Source: Wuchereria bancrofti (taxonomy: Eukaryota > Nematoda > Chromadorea > Rhabditida > Onchocercidae). From it: a DNA stretch of 64,000 nucleotides. Where the stretch lies: NCBI GenBank assembly GCA_005281725.1, contig SSBO01000003.1, forward strand, positions 3,461,824 to 3,525,823. Direction: 5' to 3'. The translations under genes were made by a program, and so were the position numbers. Under the pieces are notes generated by a model. It made no database searches and was not told the origin of the DNA. It worked only from the letters and a program-made list of their open reading frames with translations. This document shows, piece after piece, positions 47,201 to 58,300 of the stretch (positions within the stretch are counted from its first letter, which is position 1; the number at the start of each line of letters is the position of its first letter).

Positions 47201-49281
47201 CTGAAATGTTGTGTAAAATATGCTATTTATGGTATTCTAAATTTTAGAATGTTAGCTTCTTTCTCCTTACGATGGACTATCCGTTAACTGAGCTATTAGT
47301 ATAAAAAATGAAATATGTTGAAGTTGTGTACTAATTTCAGTGTGCTACTGTGTTTTCAGAAGTTATATTTAGGTAAACCATAAATTACTACTTGATGGTA
47401 TGTTTGCTGTTTGTGATGTACCGAAAAAGCATTATAAAGCGGTATATTCGTCGATTGATAAGTTAGACAAACTCCCGTGGGAAGATATCAAAAATGAATT
47501 ATGTAATGAGAAGTATATTCATTGTGATGTTGTCAGCAAGCTGGAAACATTCGTACGTTTACGGGGTTTGTTGTTGTATCTTTTTCAGAAATTTCAGGTT
47601 AATAAAAGCAAATGGGAAAAGAAGCTTGAAAGAGATAGTTAAAATGCTCGTGGTTTTATGGAACCAAAATGCTTAAATTAAAGAAACGTAATTTATCAGA
47701 GAGAATTTCAATCATATTTTTTGAAGAACAATATGAGAAATTTCTGTTTTGCATCTGCGTATGTTATCAATTTTCTCTATGTAAATATATCCAGCATTCA
47801 CTAATTTATTGTCACTATTCCATTTTTTCTTTAGCTGTGTATATATTTTACTAATTTTATGCCGCAATCTTTAACTCTTCTTTGATTTCTCATTTAGAAT
47901 AGTACAATTCGAGTTTTTTTTTTTTCAGAACATAACAACAGCTTAACAAATTTGGATTTATTAAACTGGTTCGAAAAAGATGAAACGACATCGCAAAATA
48001 ACGATATACAAAAAGCGGTGTCTGAAATGAAACAACTTTTAGAGTATTGTGAGCTTTTTGGTATTCTTTCTACTATTACCATTGAACCATCATTGGCACG
48101 AGGTCTCGATTACTATACGGGAGCAATTTTTGAAGTTACTTTGAAAGGTTAGTTCTTTTTTTGATTAAGTATTGATAAATAAATTTGATCTACAGCTTAA
48201 TATTATGTGTTTAATTTAGTTAGTTTATATTCAAAAATTGTCCTATCACAAAGCTTTACTTTGAGGAATAACTAAATCAACTTAATAAAATCTGATATAG
48301 AGATAATATTAAATATAGGCAGTAAAACTGCAGAATGAATTTTAGATTGCTCCGAAAAGATACAAATAGAAAATGGCGATTCCGATAAGGAAACGCGAAG
48401 TATTAATATAGGATCAGTTGCTGGTGGTGGTCGTTACGATAATTTAGTATCAATGTTTTTACCAAAACATAAAGTGCCTTGCGTAGGAATCTCGCTCGGA
48501 ATTGAAAGGCTTTTTACGATTATGAAAGAAAAATTAAAAGTAAGTTATTAAAATGTTGCAAGAATTTCAAGAATTTAAGTGTAAATTTCAAAATTTTTGC
48601 TAATTGCTATGTTTTTGTTGTTTAGATGGAAGATGTACGATCAAAAGACACACAAGTTCTTGTTGCTTCTGCGCAAAAGAAATTAGTAAAAGAAAGGATG
48701 AAAATTTGCCGGTTGCTTTGGGATAATAATATTAAGGTTTGATGTTAAATAAATTTTGATATTATTACTTTTTGTTAGTTACAGCTTACGTGTTCCGTGA
48801 CTCAAGATATATAGGAACACTATAAACTACATATTTCTTTTCAAAATATTATTCATGTGTTTTTTTTTTTTGAATTGCGGAAATATTTCAGGCTGAAATG
48901 GCTTTGAAGGCAAATCCGAAAATGTTAGACCAAATGCAATATTGTGAAGAGCATAAAATACCGCTAGCAATAATTGTTGGTGAGCGCGAGTTGGAAGAAG
49001 GCATATTAAAACTGAGAGATGTACCTTCTCGTATCGAACAGGTATCATTTATATTACGATTTTTTTCGATTAAGTTTCAATTCCAGTTTGAAATCGAGCC
49101 TTGCTTACGTAGCATGAAAACTTCGCTTTTTCATATGTCAGTTTAATGATCAAGATGTCACTCATGATGATGATGATGATGATGCTGTAAACAATATTAT
49201 TTTATAATTGAAACATTCCAGGATATTCCTCGAGACAATTTGGTGGAAGAGTTGAACAGGCGGTTGAAGCATCTGCAATAA
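44251..49281 (+). CDS. hars-1: Histidine--tRNA ligase
   Basis: Eleven exons: 44251-44355, 45819-45903, 45998-46215, 46617-46739, 47028-47135, 47373-47565, 47929-48147, 48346-48539, 48626-48736, 48892-49041 and 49222-49281, 521 residues (human HARS1 509). Residues about 10-40 ([19 protein letters not shown]) are a shortened WHEP-like helical hairpin. The class II core follows: [30 protein letters not shown], motif 2 [13 protein letters not shown] (about 168-180), the histidine-binding [10 protein letters not shown] (333-342), motif 3 ISLGIERL (399-406), then the anticodon-binding domain ([10 protein letters not shown] onward). It charges tRNA-His with histidine. In C. elegans one hars-1 gene supplies both cytosolic and mitochondrial enzyme. 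Here an in-frame ATG at 44188 could add 21 residues. All catalytic motifs are intact. Intron 1 (1.46 kb) carries an antisense ORF. Confidence 0.96.
45055..45382 (-). CDS. Candidate antisense gene or exon within HARS intron 1
   Basis: A minus-strand ORF of 110 codons starts with ATG at 45382 ([20 protein letters not shown]...) and stops at 45050. Just before the stop is a GTAACC donor, so it may be an exon ending at 45055 in phase 2. The protein is mixed hydrophobic/polar with helical character ([20 protein letters not shown]), without a clear signal peptide or membrane span. So long an open frame is unusual in DNA this AT-rich, and its codon use is more even than that of the neighbouring intron. 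No family is recognised. It could be a nested gene, part of a gene with exons further left, or a relic of inserted DNA. Confidence 0.35.
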
Positions 49282-51744
49282 TTACGATTTGATCAATTGT
49301 TTATCTCTACTCTGTTTGAGAAAATTTTCATTTTTCGCTTTTGGAAAAATTGATCAACAATAGAAATTGCTCATAGTTGACCAAATTTTGTTAGTGAATG
49401 ATGAATTGAGTTGTTTTTGACTTGAGTTTGAATTTTTAGCAAACAATGTTTTTAGTTTCTGAAGTTAAATGAACTAGTACTATAATTTAGTAATCATACT
49501 TTGTTATCTTCTTTCATTGTTCTTTTCCTTTCATTATGTTTGTTGAAGTGATAAAATAAAAAAATCTTCTCTTCCTACAATATTAATGCAATGAATAATA
49601 TAGTATTTCACTTTCATACAATAATGATAAATAATTGGTGAAAACGAAATGGAAAATCTAAATGTCATCCTGTTAATCAATTTTCTCATATGAACAACTC
49701 TGAGTACATCTAGTGCGTTATATTTTTAATTCTTTACTATTCAACATTTCATGATTTACTGTACTTATGGCAACATTGTTTACAAGTGTTTTTTTTTTTT
49801 TAGTAATCTGAGTAGTTGTTAACATTGAATATTAAACATTAAAAAACAAAAACAAAAAAAAAAAACCAGACGGTACCATCAGTATTTGTTTTTTTTCTCT
49901 CCCTCTTCCTAATTATATCATCCTAAAAAGATGAAATAACAGTCAAATATTCAGGAAAGTAGTTTTCTCTTTTTTTTTTTTAGAGGAATCGTAAAGCGGA
50001 TGTCATATAACAAAACTGGTTTGATAAGCCGATAGTACTATTGTATGGTACTATTTCATATAAAATTTCCTAACTGCCTCAGCAAATGCTCTAATTTAAG
50101 ATAAAACTATCAATTTCTTAATAATAGTTAGTTGGAATTTCTATCGTTAAAATTTTAACTTTGCTTTTTATTATGAATTAATGCAAGCATTACATTTTAT
50201 AAAACCAATAATTTCATAAGTGCAATTTCAATTTTATGAATTTAATCAAAAAATATAAGAAGAAAAAATTCATTATTGTTAATTTTAATAATATTATCTT
50301 TTAGAATCATTTATACAAACTGCATTAATCACATTGATTATCATTATGATTAATGATTATGACAATTGCACAACGAAATATTAATAAACAATTTCCAGTT
50401 TGTATTATTCGTCTAATCATGGATCAGTATTTTTCCTTCAATTTTTTTTTCCTTTTTTTTTTTGATCGGATATAATAATTCCGACGGTCTGCAAAGCTTT
50501 TTTTACATATATTACGCTGTTGTCGCAATAAAATTTCGAATATTTTACATAATCTAATCGAATACTGTATGATTTCTATGGTACTTATATCATCAATGTC
50601 TAATGATATGTGATATAACTGAAATATAATAGTTCTATTATCATCGCTACTCGTTTAAAGGTAATTGAAATTGTTAATTTATGATTAAAAACAATCAATC
50701 ATTTAGATAAATCAAAGTATCTTTATGTGAGAAATTATTATCTAATAAATTAATATAATATGACTTTCTCTTCCTCAGAATGTAAATAGTAGAAAATTTC
50801 TTTTTAACCTTTAAATGAAAACATTCATGAGCCGATGGAAATGATAAGAAATAAAAGCATTCTCTAAATTACAAATTATTCATTTTTGTCTTCGTTCGAA
50901 TCAAGAAAATCGTATTTTGTTGTGAAAATTTTTTTGCTATCGAATGAGAAATGCAAAACAATGTTCATAAAAAGATAACATATAATGAAAATTTTATTAG
51001 ATTCCAAAAAAAAATTTTTTTTATCACAATGCGTATTATCAATCTATGATAAAATTTTGTCATCTTGAAATCACATTTTATTAATTTTATATATTATTAA
51101 TCTTAGAATACAGATACAGAAATAATTTCATATAATAGATATATTTCTAAACATATATAACACCAAAGACCAATCATCCTTATGCATAAAATATGCATAA
51201 AGCGGTTTATATCAAAGAAAAATAAATAATGGAAATAATACCCAATGCTTTTTATATGACAATTTTTTATATTCATCAAAATGAACGGTTAAAAATGAGG
51301 ATGAGAAATGATAAGAAATAAAAGTATTCTCTAAAATTATTCATCAGTTTATAGTTAAAGCATACTTATATAAATGAAGGCAAAAAAAGTGTGACAAATG
51401 TATTTCTCTTCGTAATATATTTAGCTTTTTTTCTTTTTTTTTTATTTCAAACTAACGATTGTAATATACCATAGTTTGTGTTTAATGTTGATAAAGAGAT
51501 TTTTTCTCTTCTAATAACTGTAGATATAAACAAGAAAAAGAGGAAAAACTTTTTTTCCTAATTTTTTTCTTTCTCAAAAATATATTTATTACTGAATAAG
51601 AAACACAAAAAATTTATGCTAGATGTAATTTATTATACAAAAGCATTTCACTTTAAGCATTCATTTGCAATATACAAAATAATATAAACTATAGTTTTTC
51701 TAAATTTATCTTATCAAAGTGCCCTAATATCGTATTATTGATAC
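49282..51744. other. Intergenic stretch after HARS
   Basis: AT-rich, with no supported exon on either strand. Holds the HARS 3' end (AATAAA at 49555-49560, 274 bases after the stop) and a near-identical 31-bp pair (50839-50869 and 51306-51336, GAAATGATAAGAAATAAAAG then C/T then ATTCTCTAAA). Confidence 0.5.
49555..49560 (+). terminator. Candidate poly(A) signal of HARS
   Basis: AATAAA in ATAAAATAAA, 274 bases downstream of the HARS stop. It is the clearest of several AT-rich candidates. Confidence 0.4.
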
Positions 51745-51761
51745 AGTAATCAACGATTATC

Positions 51762-53371
51762 ATGATAAGCCATTATCAACAACTTTTCATCGCCTTCATT
51801 ATTTTCCATCTATCGCCTACTGCAAATTCTTGCTCTCGTAAGTGACATTTATTTATTTATTCATTTATTATTATTATTATTATTATTATTATGATTATTA
51901 TTATTATTACTATTATTATTATTATTATTATTAATTACTACTACTTATAAGAGTAATGATACAAAAAAAGAGTTGATGTCATACCAATTCACTTATTTGA
52001 ATAATGTTCATCATATAATATAATTTTTGGTGAATATATTTATTTATTTGATTATTTATTATTTATTCGCTTCTTTGTTTGTTTATTTACTTATTTAGCC
52101 ATTTTTTATTCATTTATATATTACACATTTTGTTTTAATAACAACTAAGTAAAACTGAGGTAAAACTGATAAAATAATTATCTTTGATGTTATCAGAATT
52201 TTTAAGTATCAAAGAAAAAAGATGGAAAGTTGATAACGAATCTACAACATTTTCAAATGTAATGTTACCGTTAAAAAATAAAAATAAAAAAATTAAAAAA
52301 ACTATTTTCATGATGAGATTTTCGATGTGAACAACACACCAATTGAAAACTTTTCCCAGTCAGAGGACCAGTTTTATGTTTATCATTGCTATTGTCAGGT
52401 GTGATTTGACAAGTTTTAATTTCAGCACTGCCACCATTTTTAAACTATAATAATTTTCACTTATTGCAATATGCGGAATGTCGAGGTGCTAAAGTATATG
52501 AAATTCAAGGTATTCAGGTAAAGCATTCAAATTATTCTGAAATTATCATATTACTCTGAAATATCAATTGTATGCAGCAGTTGATTATTATATTGGATTA
52601 GGATTATTTAGGTATTTTCACAGAAATATAACTTACAAAAAATACAGTTAAAATTTTAAAATTTTATCTAATAGAACAAAAAATATTTTGCTTATTGCTT
52701 GGTTTTCTTCTTCTTAGCTAATATAATTCTAAATATAATGAAAATTCAGTAGCCAAAATTAAATTCCGACTGTTAAGGTTAAATTAGTTTTTTGTTTACT
52801 GATTTAAATCATTAAACTTAATCCTTGTAACAAGTAATAAGCAGTTGTTTTGTTTTTCTAGCTTAAATTATGCTTAATTTTTATTATTTAATTTTAAATA
52901 AATTCTATTTACACTGTTAGCAATAACAAAAAAACAAATAATAGTATTTTCATCAGCAACAAAAAAAAAAAAAAAATATCAAAAAACTGTTTCTGACATT
53001 TTCATTTGTTAATTGGGATTGTTTTCGACAGAAAATTCAAAATTTTTTTCCTATTGAAATGGTTTATTTAACAACTTGAAGAAAAATTCTTATAATAAAA
53101 TTATATAAAATTATATCATAACTCAAATAATGCCTCTGATATCATTCTTATCAAATTAAATGATATACATTTTATATCTAATAACAGATAATCGTTTATT
53201 TCAATCATATTCCAGGATATGGATCAATGCATACATGCATGTCAACAATTCGGTTGTGCTGCTATCAATTTTTTCCAATTAGGAGAATTTGAATTTATGT
53301 GTGAAATTTTAGGAACGGTTGTAGGTGTTGTACCGGCACAAGGTGCTGCATGTTATACTGCTACTTTTTAA
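51762..53371 (+). CDS. Small secreted PAN/apple-like domain protein
   Basis: Exons 51762-51837, 52426-52517 and 53216-53371 join in phase to 107 residues. A GATACAG acceptor at 51746 lies 15 bases before the ATG. Residues 1-23 form a good signal peptide: polar start, FIAFIIF core, then HLSPTANS and a first Cys. The mature part has the cysteine spacing of a PAN/apple module: AECRGAKVY, then DQCIHACQQFGCAAINF (three Cys in nine residues), MCEIL and a terminal GAACYTATF. The only domain fits the whole chain, so this is a single-module secreted protein rather than a fragment. PAN modules bind protein or carbohydrate ligands; what this one binds is unknown. It is too short per exon to show up as a long ORF and could easily be missed by gene callers. 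Confidence 0.8.
51863..51933. repeat. ATT trinucleotide microsatellite in intron 1 of the PAN-like gene
   Basis: Runs of TTA/ATT repeat interrupted by single ATG and ACT variants. A simple sequence repeat, likely length-polymorphic. Confidence 0.9.
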
Positions 53372-55305
53372 AATTACATTTCATTCTTTAACAAAAACAA
53401 ATATATAAGAAATTATTTTGTAAAAGAAAAATTTATGATATGTAATGTAATGGAATAATTATCATTAAAAATATTAATATTAAATCATTCATGTAAACAA
53501 TGAATAACTCAACAATTAAACAATATACAAATTAGAAAATTTACTTGCTTTTTCTAATAACTATACTTTTTTCACTTTCCTAATACATCCTAAAAATTTT
53601 TGATTAATTGAAAATGTAAAAAGTTGGAATTAAAATAAAGCAAATGACAAATGTCAATTATTATTTGTGAATGAAAAATTTGACAAATTCAATTTTTCTC
53701 CAAAGTTTTCTAAATTTAAAACATAATTCTTTTAATCTGATTAATTATTCTTCCTCCGCTTCTTCCTCTTACGAGAACATGCACTATTGCCATTTTTACT
53801 GATTTAACAAAATATTGTCAATAAATGGAATGAAAAATTTTTAACATAGGTATTTTTAAATAATATGAAACACATATCGATATTTTAAATGATACTCTAA
53901 CTGTCACATTGCTGTCACATTCATCTGTTTAAACAAAATTATCATCATAAAATGCATATCAAACTAAGATGTCAAAAAATAAAATTGATTTGCTTAAACA
54001 ATCATCAAATATATTTGATTAGTTTAAGATAAACAAATTGTTCACTTTCTCAATATTCGAATCTTTTTTTTTTGTCACAACACAACAGCTTATATCATAA
54101 ATTATCAGAATTTCGATCGGACGTAAGATGAAAGTTATTGATAATCAAAAGATTATTTAACCAAAAAAAAAAAGAAACCAACTGGAATTATTTTCCATTT
54201 AATAAAGTGTACATAACATGAAATACAAAAAAAAGACGACACATAATGAAAAAGTAGTAATTTCAGGCCAAAGACAGTAAAATAAAAAGTGAAACAAGAA
54301 GAACAAAAAAAGGTAATTAGTATAAAATTTCAAATTCAAAAATTGACTTTCATTTCTTCTTCTCATTGTATTTCTCTCAATTAATTGAAATTATTCCATT
54401 TTAATACTAATCAATAAATTGAATTATCTATCATAAATCAAATTTGCTGAAAGAGTCAAAGTGAAAAAAAATTAATGATTGAAATGAAATTTCATGAGTT
54501 AACGTAAAGTTTCAACAATTTAAACTTATCAATTATGATAATAAAATTGAAATTTTAACAATTCGAGTAGAAATTTCATTTGATACTAAAAATCTAATAC
54601 ATTATGTTAAAACCTTTTTTATGATTAAAAAAGCAAATGTTTCATTTTTATGTTTTTCATGATTAAAATTATACAAAAGATTTTTTCTTTTAATAATTAA
54701 AATTACATAAAAATTATAATATCAACAATTAGAAAAAAAATTTCTAATGTTTTAATTGAAATTAAAATTTCACAACAGTTGTGAGTGAAAATTTGGTAAT
54801 CAAAAGAAGAATTTTTGAAAGTTTGGAAGCAAAAAATGACAAAAAAAATCATGCAAACAATATTCTAATCATTTAAGCATAACAGTAAAAAGTGTAGGAA
54901 TTATACAAATTTAAGAAAAAAGGAAGAATTTGTTGAAATTTTGAGAATTTCGAAAAAAAATTTGCTAAAATTTTGTAAAATTAAAAAATTTTGCTAAAAA
55001 TTTAAGAATTTAACCAACAAATCTTTTTGTGTTGAACGTTTCACAATGATTCATTCACATTGGATATCTCCTCTTCCTGTCACTCACTCTTACACTGTCG
55101 CCGTTGTCTCTCACATGAAATGTGGCGGAATAGTGAAATTTGAAATTTAAATAATTTGTGCTGTCTGTCTTTTATCGTTGAAATTAATGAAACTGTCGTT
55201 GTTTTTAATTATTGTTAGCTGTTGGTAATTGATTGTTGACTACTGATAAGATATTAGTGATAAGATTTTAATCATTATTTATCATAATCATAACTTTCGC
55301 ATTTT
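53372..55305. other. Intergenic stretch before TIMELESS
   Basis: AT-rich, no supported gene. A minus-strand segment 53799-53742 reads KNGNSACSRKRKKRRKNN and a stop directly after a TTAAATCAG acceptor, possibly a basic C-terminal exon, but no partner exon was found. Bases about 55060-55140 are richer in G+C (CACTGTCGCCGTTGTCTC, then TGTGGCGGAA) and probably belong to the TIMELESS promoter. Confidence 0.4.
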
Positions 55306-55307
55306 AG

Positions 55308-55319
55308 ATGTTTCAATAA
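55308..55319 (+). other. Three-codon upstream ORF in the TIMELESS leader
   Basis: The predicted trans-splice acceptor ATTTTAG at 55306-55307 is followed at once by ATG TTT CAA TAA, then 20 bases of leader before the TIMELESS ATG at 55340. If that acceptor is used, the first AUG in the mRNA is this minimal uORF. Confidence 0.5.
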
Positions 55320-55339
55320 ACGTTTAAACTTTTTTCTTA

Positions 55340-58300
55340 ATGGAACGGATAATTCAAGCAACAATCAATGCATTAGGTTTTCTGGAAGATGGTGTTTACT
55401 TTCCGGAACCGGATTGCTTTGGTATGTCTGCGAAAAGATTTTGTTGATTTTTTATCATTTTGTCAATCTTTTTTTTGTCATTAGATTTCATCAAACAGTT
55501 TAATCATTTTCCGTAATCAAAATATAAGATTTTACTTGTTTGCAATGAAGTTTTCTAATAACAAAAATTTTTGGAAGAATTCTATTTCAAATCATTTTGA
55601 ATTTAATTAGAAAGTATACGTGATTTGATACGATTCCTACGGAATGATACGATTACGGCAGTGGCTCGACGTGTTTGCGGTGAAAGGAATATTGTACGAT
55701 ACGATCTAATTCCAATTATGAAATCACCAACTACACCTGACAAATTATTCGATATTGCTTTAAGGTATTTGTTAGCATTCTTTTTTAAGACAGTAAAACA
55801 TTACTAATTAAATCCAAATTAATGAACTGAATGAAGAGAGACGTATTTCTTTATATAACAATCCTGCAAACAGTCGATGTTTCTAAGACTTTGCTTTATT
55901 TATTTGCCAAGTTAAATTTAATTTTTTTGCACTACTCATAATTAATACACGTAGTTTTAACCCTCTAACGTCTTCTGTTGTAGTAAAGAAGAATTAATGT
56001 TTATTTTTTCAGACTAGTACTTTTTCTTAAAAAAAGACTGTCCGAATTCAATTTCGATTTTTTTTTTTGTAATTTTTTATGTGGAGATTATTGGTCTAAT
56101 AATGTTGAAATGCAGTAAGGCTAGCAATCATTTGGTGTATGCTTTAAATTATTCAAAAATATTTTAGCGCTTTTAAATTTTCCGTATTTCTACCATTCCT
56201 GTTTCCATGTTTACAGGCTTGCAATAAATTTATGTCAACCAGTTTCATTAATGTTTGGTGGACGACATCCGGAAGATAAAGAGACTTGGCTGATCTATCA
56301 AGAAGTAAAGCTATTTGCGAATTTTAGATTCCTTTTTTGTTATCCATCGTTTGCTCTGGCGTTGAGTTGCCACTTTTATTGCAGATCGAGAAAAATCTCA
56401 GGAATTCAAAAGAAGCCTTCGGTGATGTTCAACTGTTTAAAACCTTTGAAAGAAAAGCTGCGACCTATTTTGCTCAAGTATGTATGAAAATTTTGCTTAC
56501 GAACGATTTGGTTTAAACGGTTGTTTCGGAGCAGGCTGGAATATTTGATTAATCATAGCTTATGGAAAGAAATATTTTAGAATTGCAGAAACACTTTAAG
56601 ATCGAAAATGTAGACACTCTTGATCAAATGACTAGGACAAGTAATGATCTACTATCAGTTTGATTTGCACCAGTTAACCTAATGCAGTGATTTTGTTCCT
56701 TCCTGGTCCTGAACTTAATTGAATGATAACAAAGAAGTAAATGTTTATTGATTTCTCAATCTCTGTTTGTATATTTTATTTAGAAATTGAAATATATTTG
56801 GAAGTTGAAATAAGGGCTCCAAAATGTCATTTTCTTTTTTCAAATATTTTTTTAGGATTGGTTAGAGAGAGATGAAGAAATGAAGCTTTTGGTCGAAAGG
56901 ATCTTTGCTTTATCTCGCTATGTTCTTGCTATTAGTGATACCGATTTGGATAAGGAGGTAGGGCAATGGAACTTCATTTCGAGAAAGTACTTTTGTGAAA
57001 TGCATTTGGATTAGTTTTTTCTTTTTTCTTAAAGTTTTGTTGCAAAATTGTTCTAATTATTTACGAATATATCATTGCAGCGTACTCCACAAGATATGAA
57101 CAGTCATGATCAATTAGTTCTAGCCATTCTGGAAAGTGGTTTTGGAAAACTGCTTGTTGAAATATCTGAAAATTCAGCGGAACGTGATTTTCACTTGTGG
57201 ATTTTGGAAATTTTTGCGATGTTGTTGAAGCAACACGTAAATTTTGCTGGATGATTTTTTTTTTCGACCTTTTTTCTTAAATAAGAAGTGTTGAAAATTT
57301 AGGAAGCAAGGGATGTTGTGGAAGCTGGAAGTATTCGCACTGCTGAAGAAAGAAAGAGACAAGAGAATGAGATGCGAAAAGTTGTTGAACAAGAAACTGA
57401 GAAGCAATTGAATAAACGTCGATGTATTTCAAGCAGGCATACCGCTTTTGCCGGATCTTACATTCTGAAAGGATTGAAAGCCATTAATAAGGATAACGAT
57501 ATGGTTGTCAACAAGTTCTGTTTTTGTCTTTTGTTTCATCAAAATCAATTGATGAAAAGCAATGATAAGGAAGTCGCACAGAATTTTGAGTTTATTTCTT
57601 GGGGAAGTTTTCGTATTAAGGTTATTTCAGCATTTTTCATAATAAAACTACCTATTTGTAATTCTCTTTGTTTCATTTTCTTCTCAGCTATATCTATTAA
57701 ATTAAAACTTTTTGGTTATAAAGATGAGAAAGGTTGTGTTTAACATTTATTTGGTAATTACAGTGTCAACATCTGGATATTAATCGTCAATTAATTGTAG
57801 GATTGAAAAGGTAATCAGAAAGAAATTAAAATTCAGTTGCAGTCTTAAAAAAATTAATGTAGTTTTTCAGAGTGATAAAAAACTGCAATGATATCGATCA
57901 CTTAAATAAGCGGAAGATTCAGCATCGAGCTCCTAAAAGTCGGCGACCATTTGACATTGAAACTAACAAACATATTTCAGCTCTCAACGTGCGTATAGTT
58001 TTACGATCCTTTTGCATAGAAATGCTGCAAAAATCGTACTGTCGATTGATATGTGGTTGCAAAGATAGCGTAAGTTGATTTATATGTAAAAATCCAACAA
58101 AAAATTTGAATTTCTTCACATAAACGAGTGTATATAGCTTAGATCTTAGTTTTTTCACTATTTTAATAAGAGCATTATAATTCGATTGATATAGGTAGTT
58201 TGACAACTGTTAGAGCAGAAGGAGAAATAATAATTTAACAGAAATCGTTTTAGGCGTTTTCTGGAAAACGAACTTTGGGACAAGATAAAGCTGATATACA

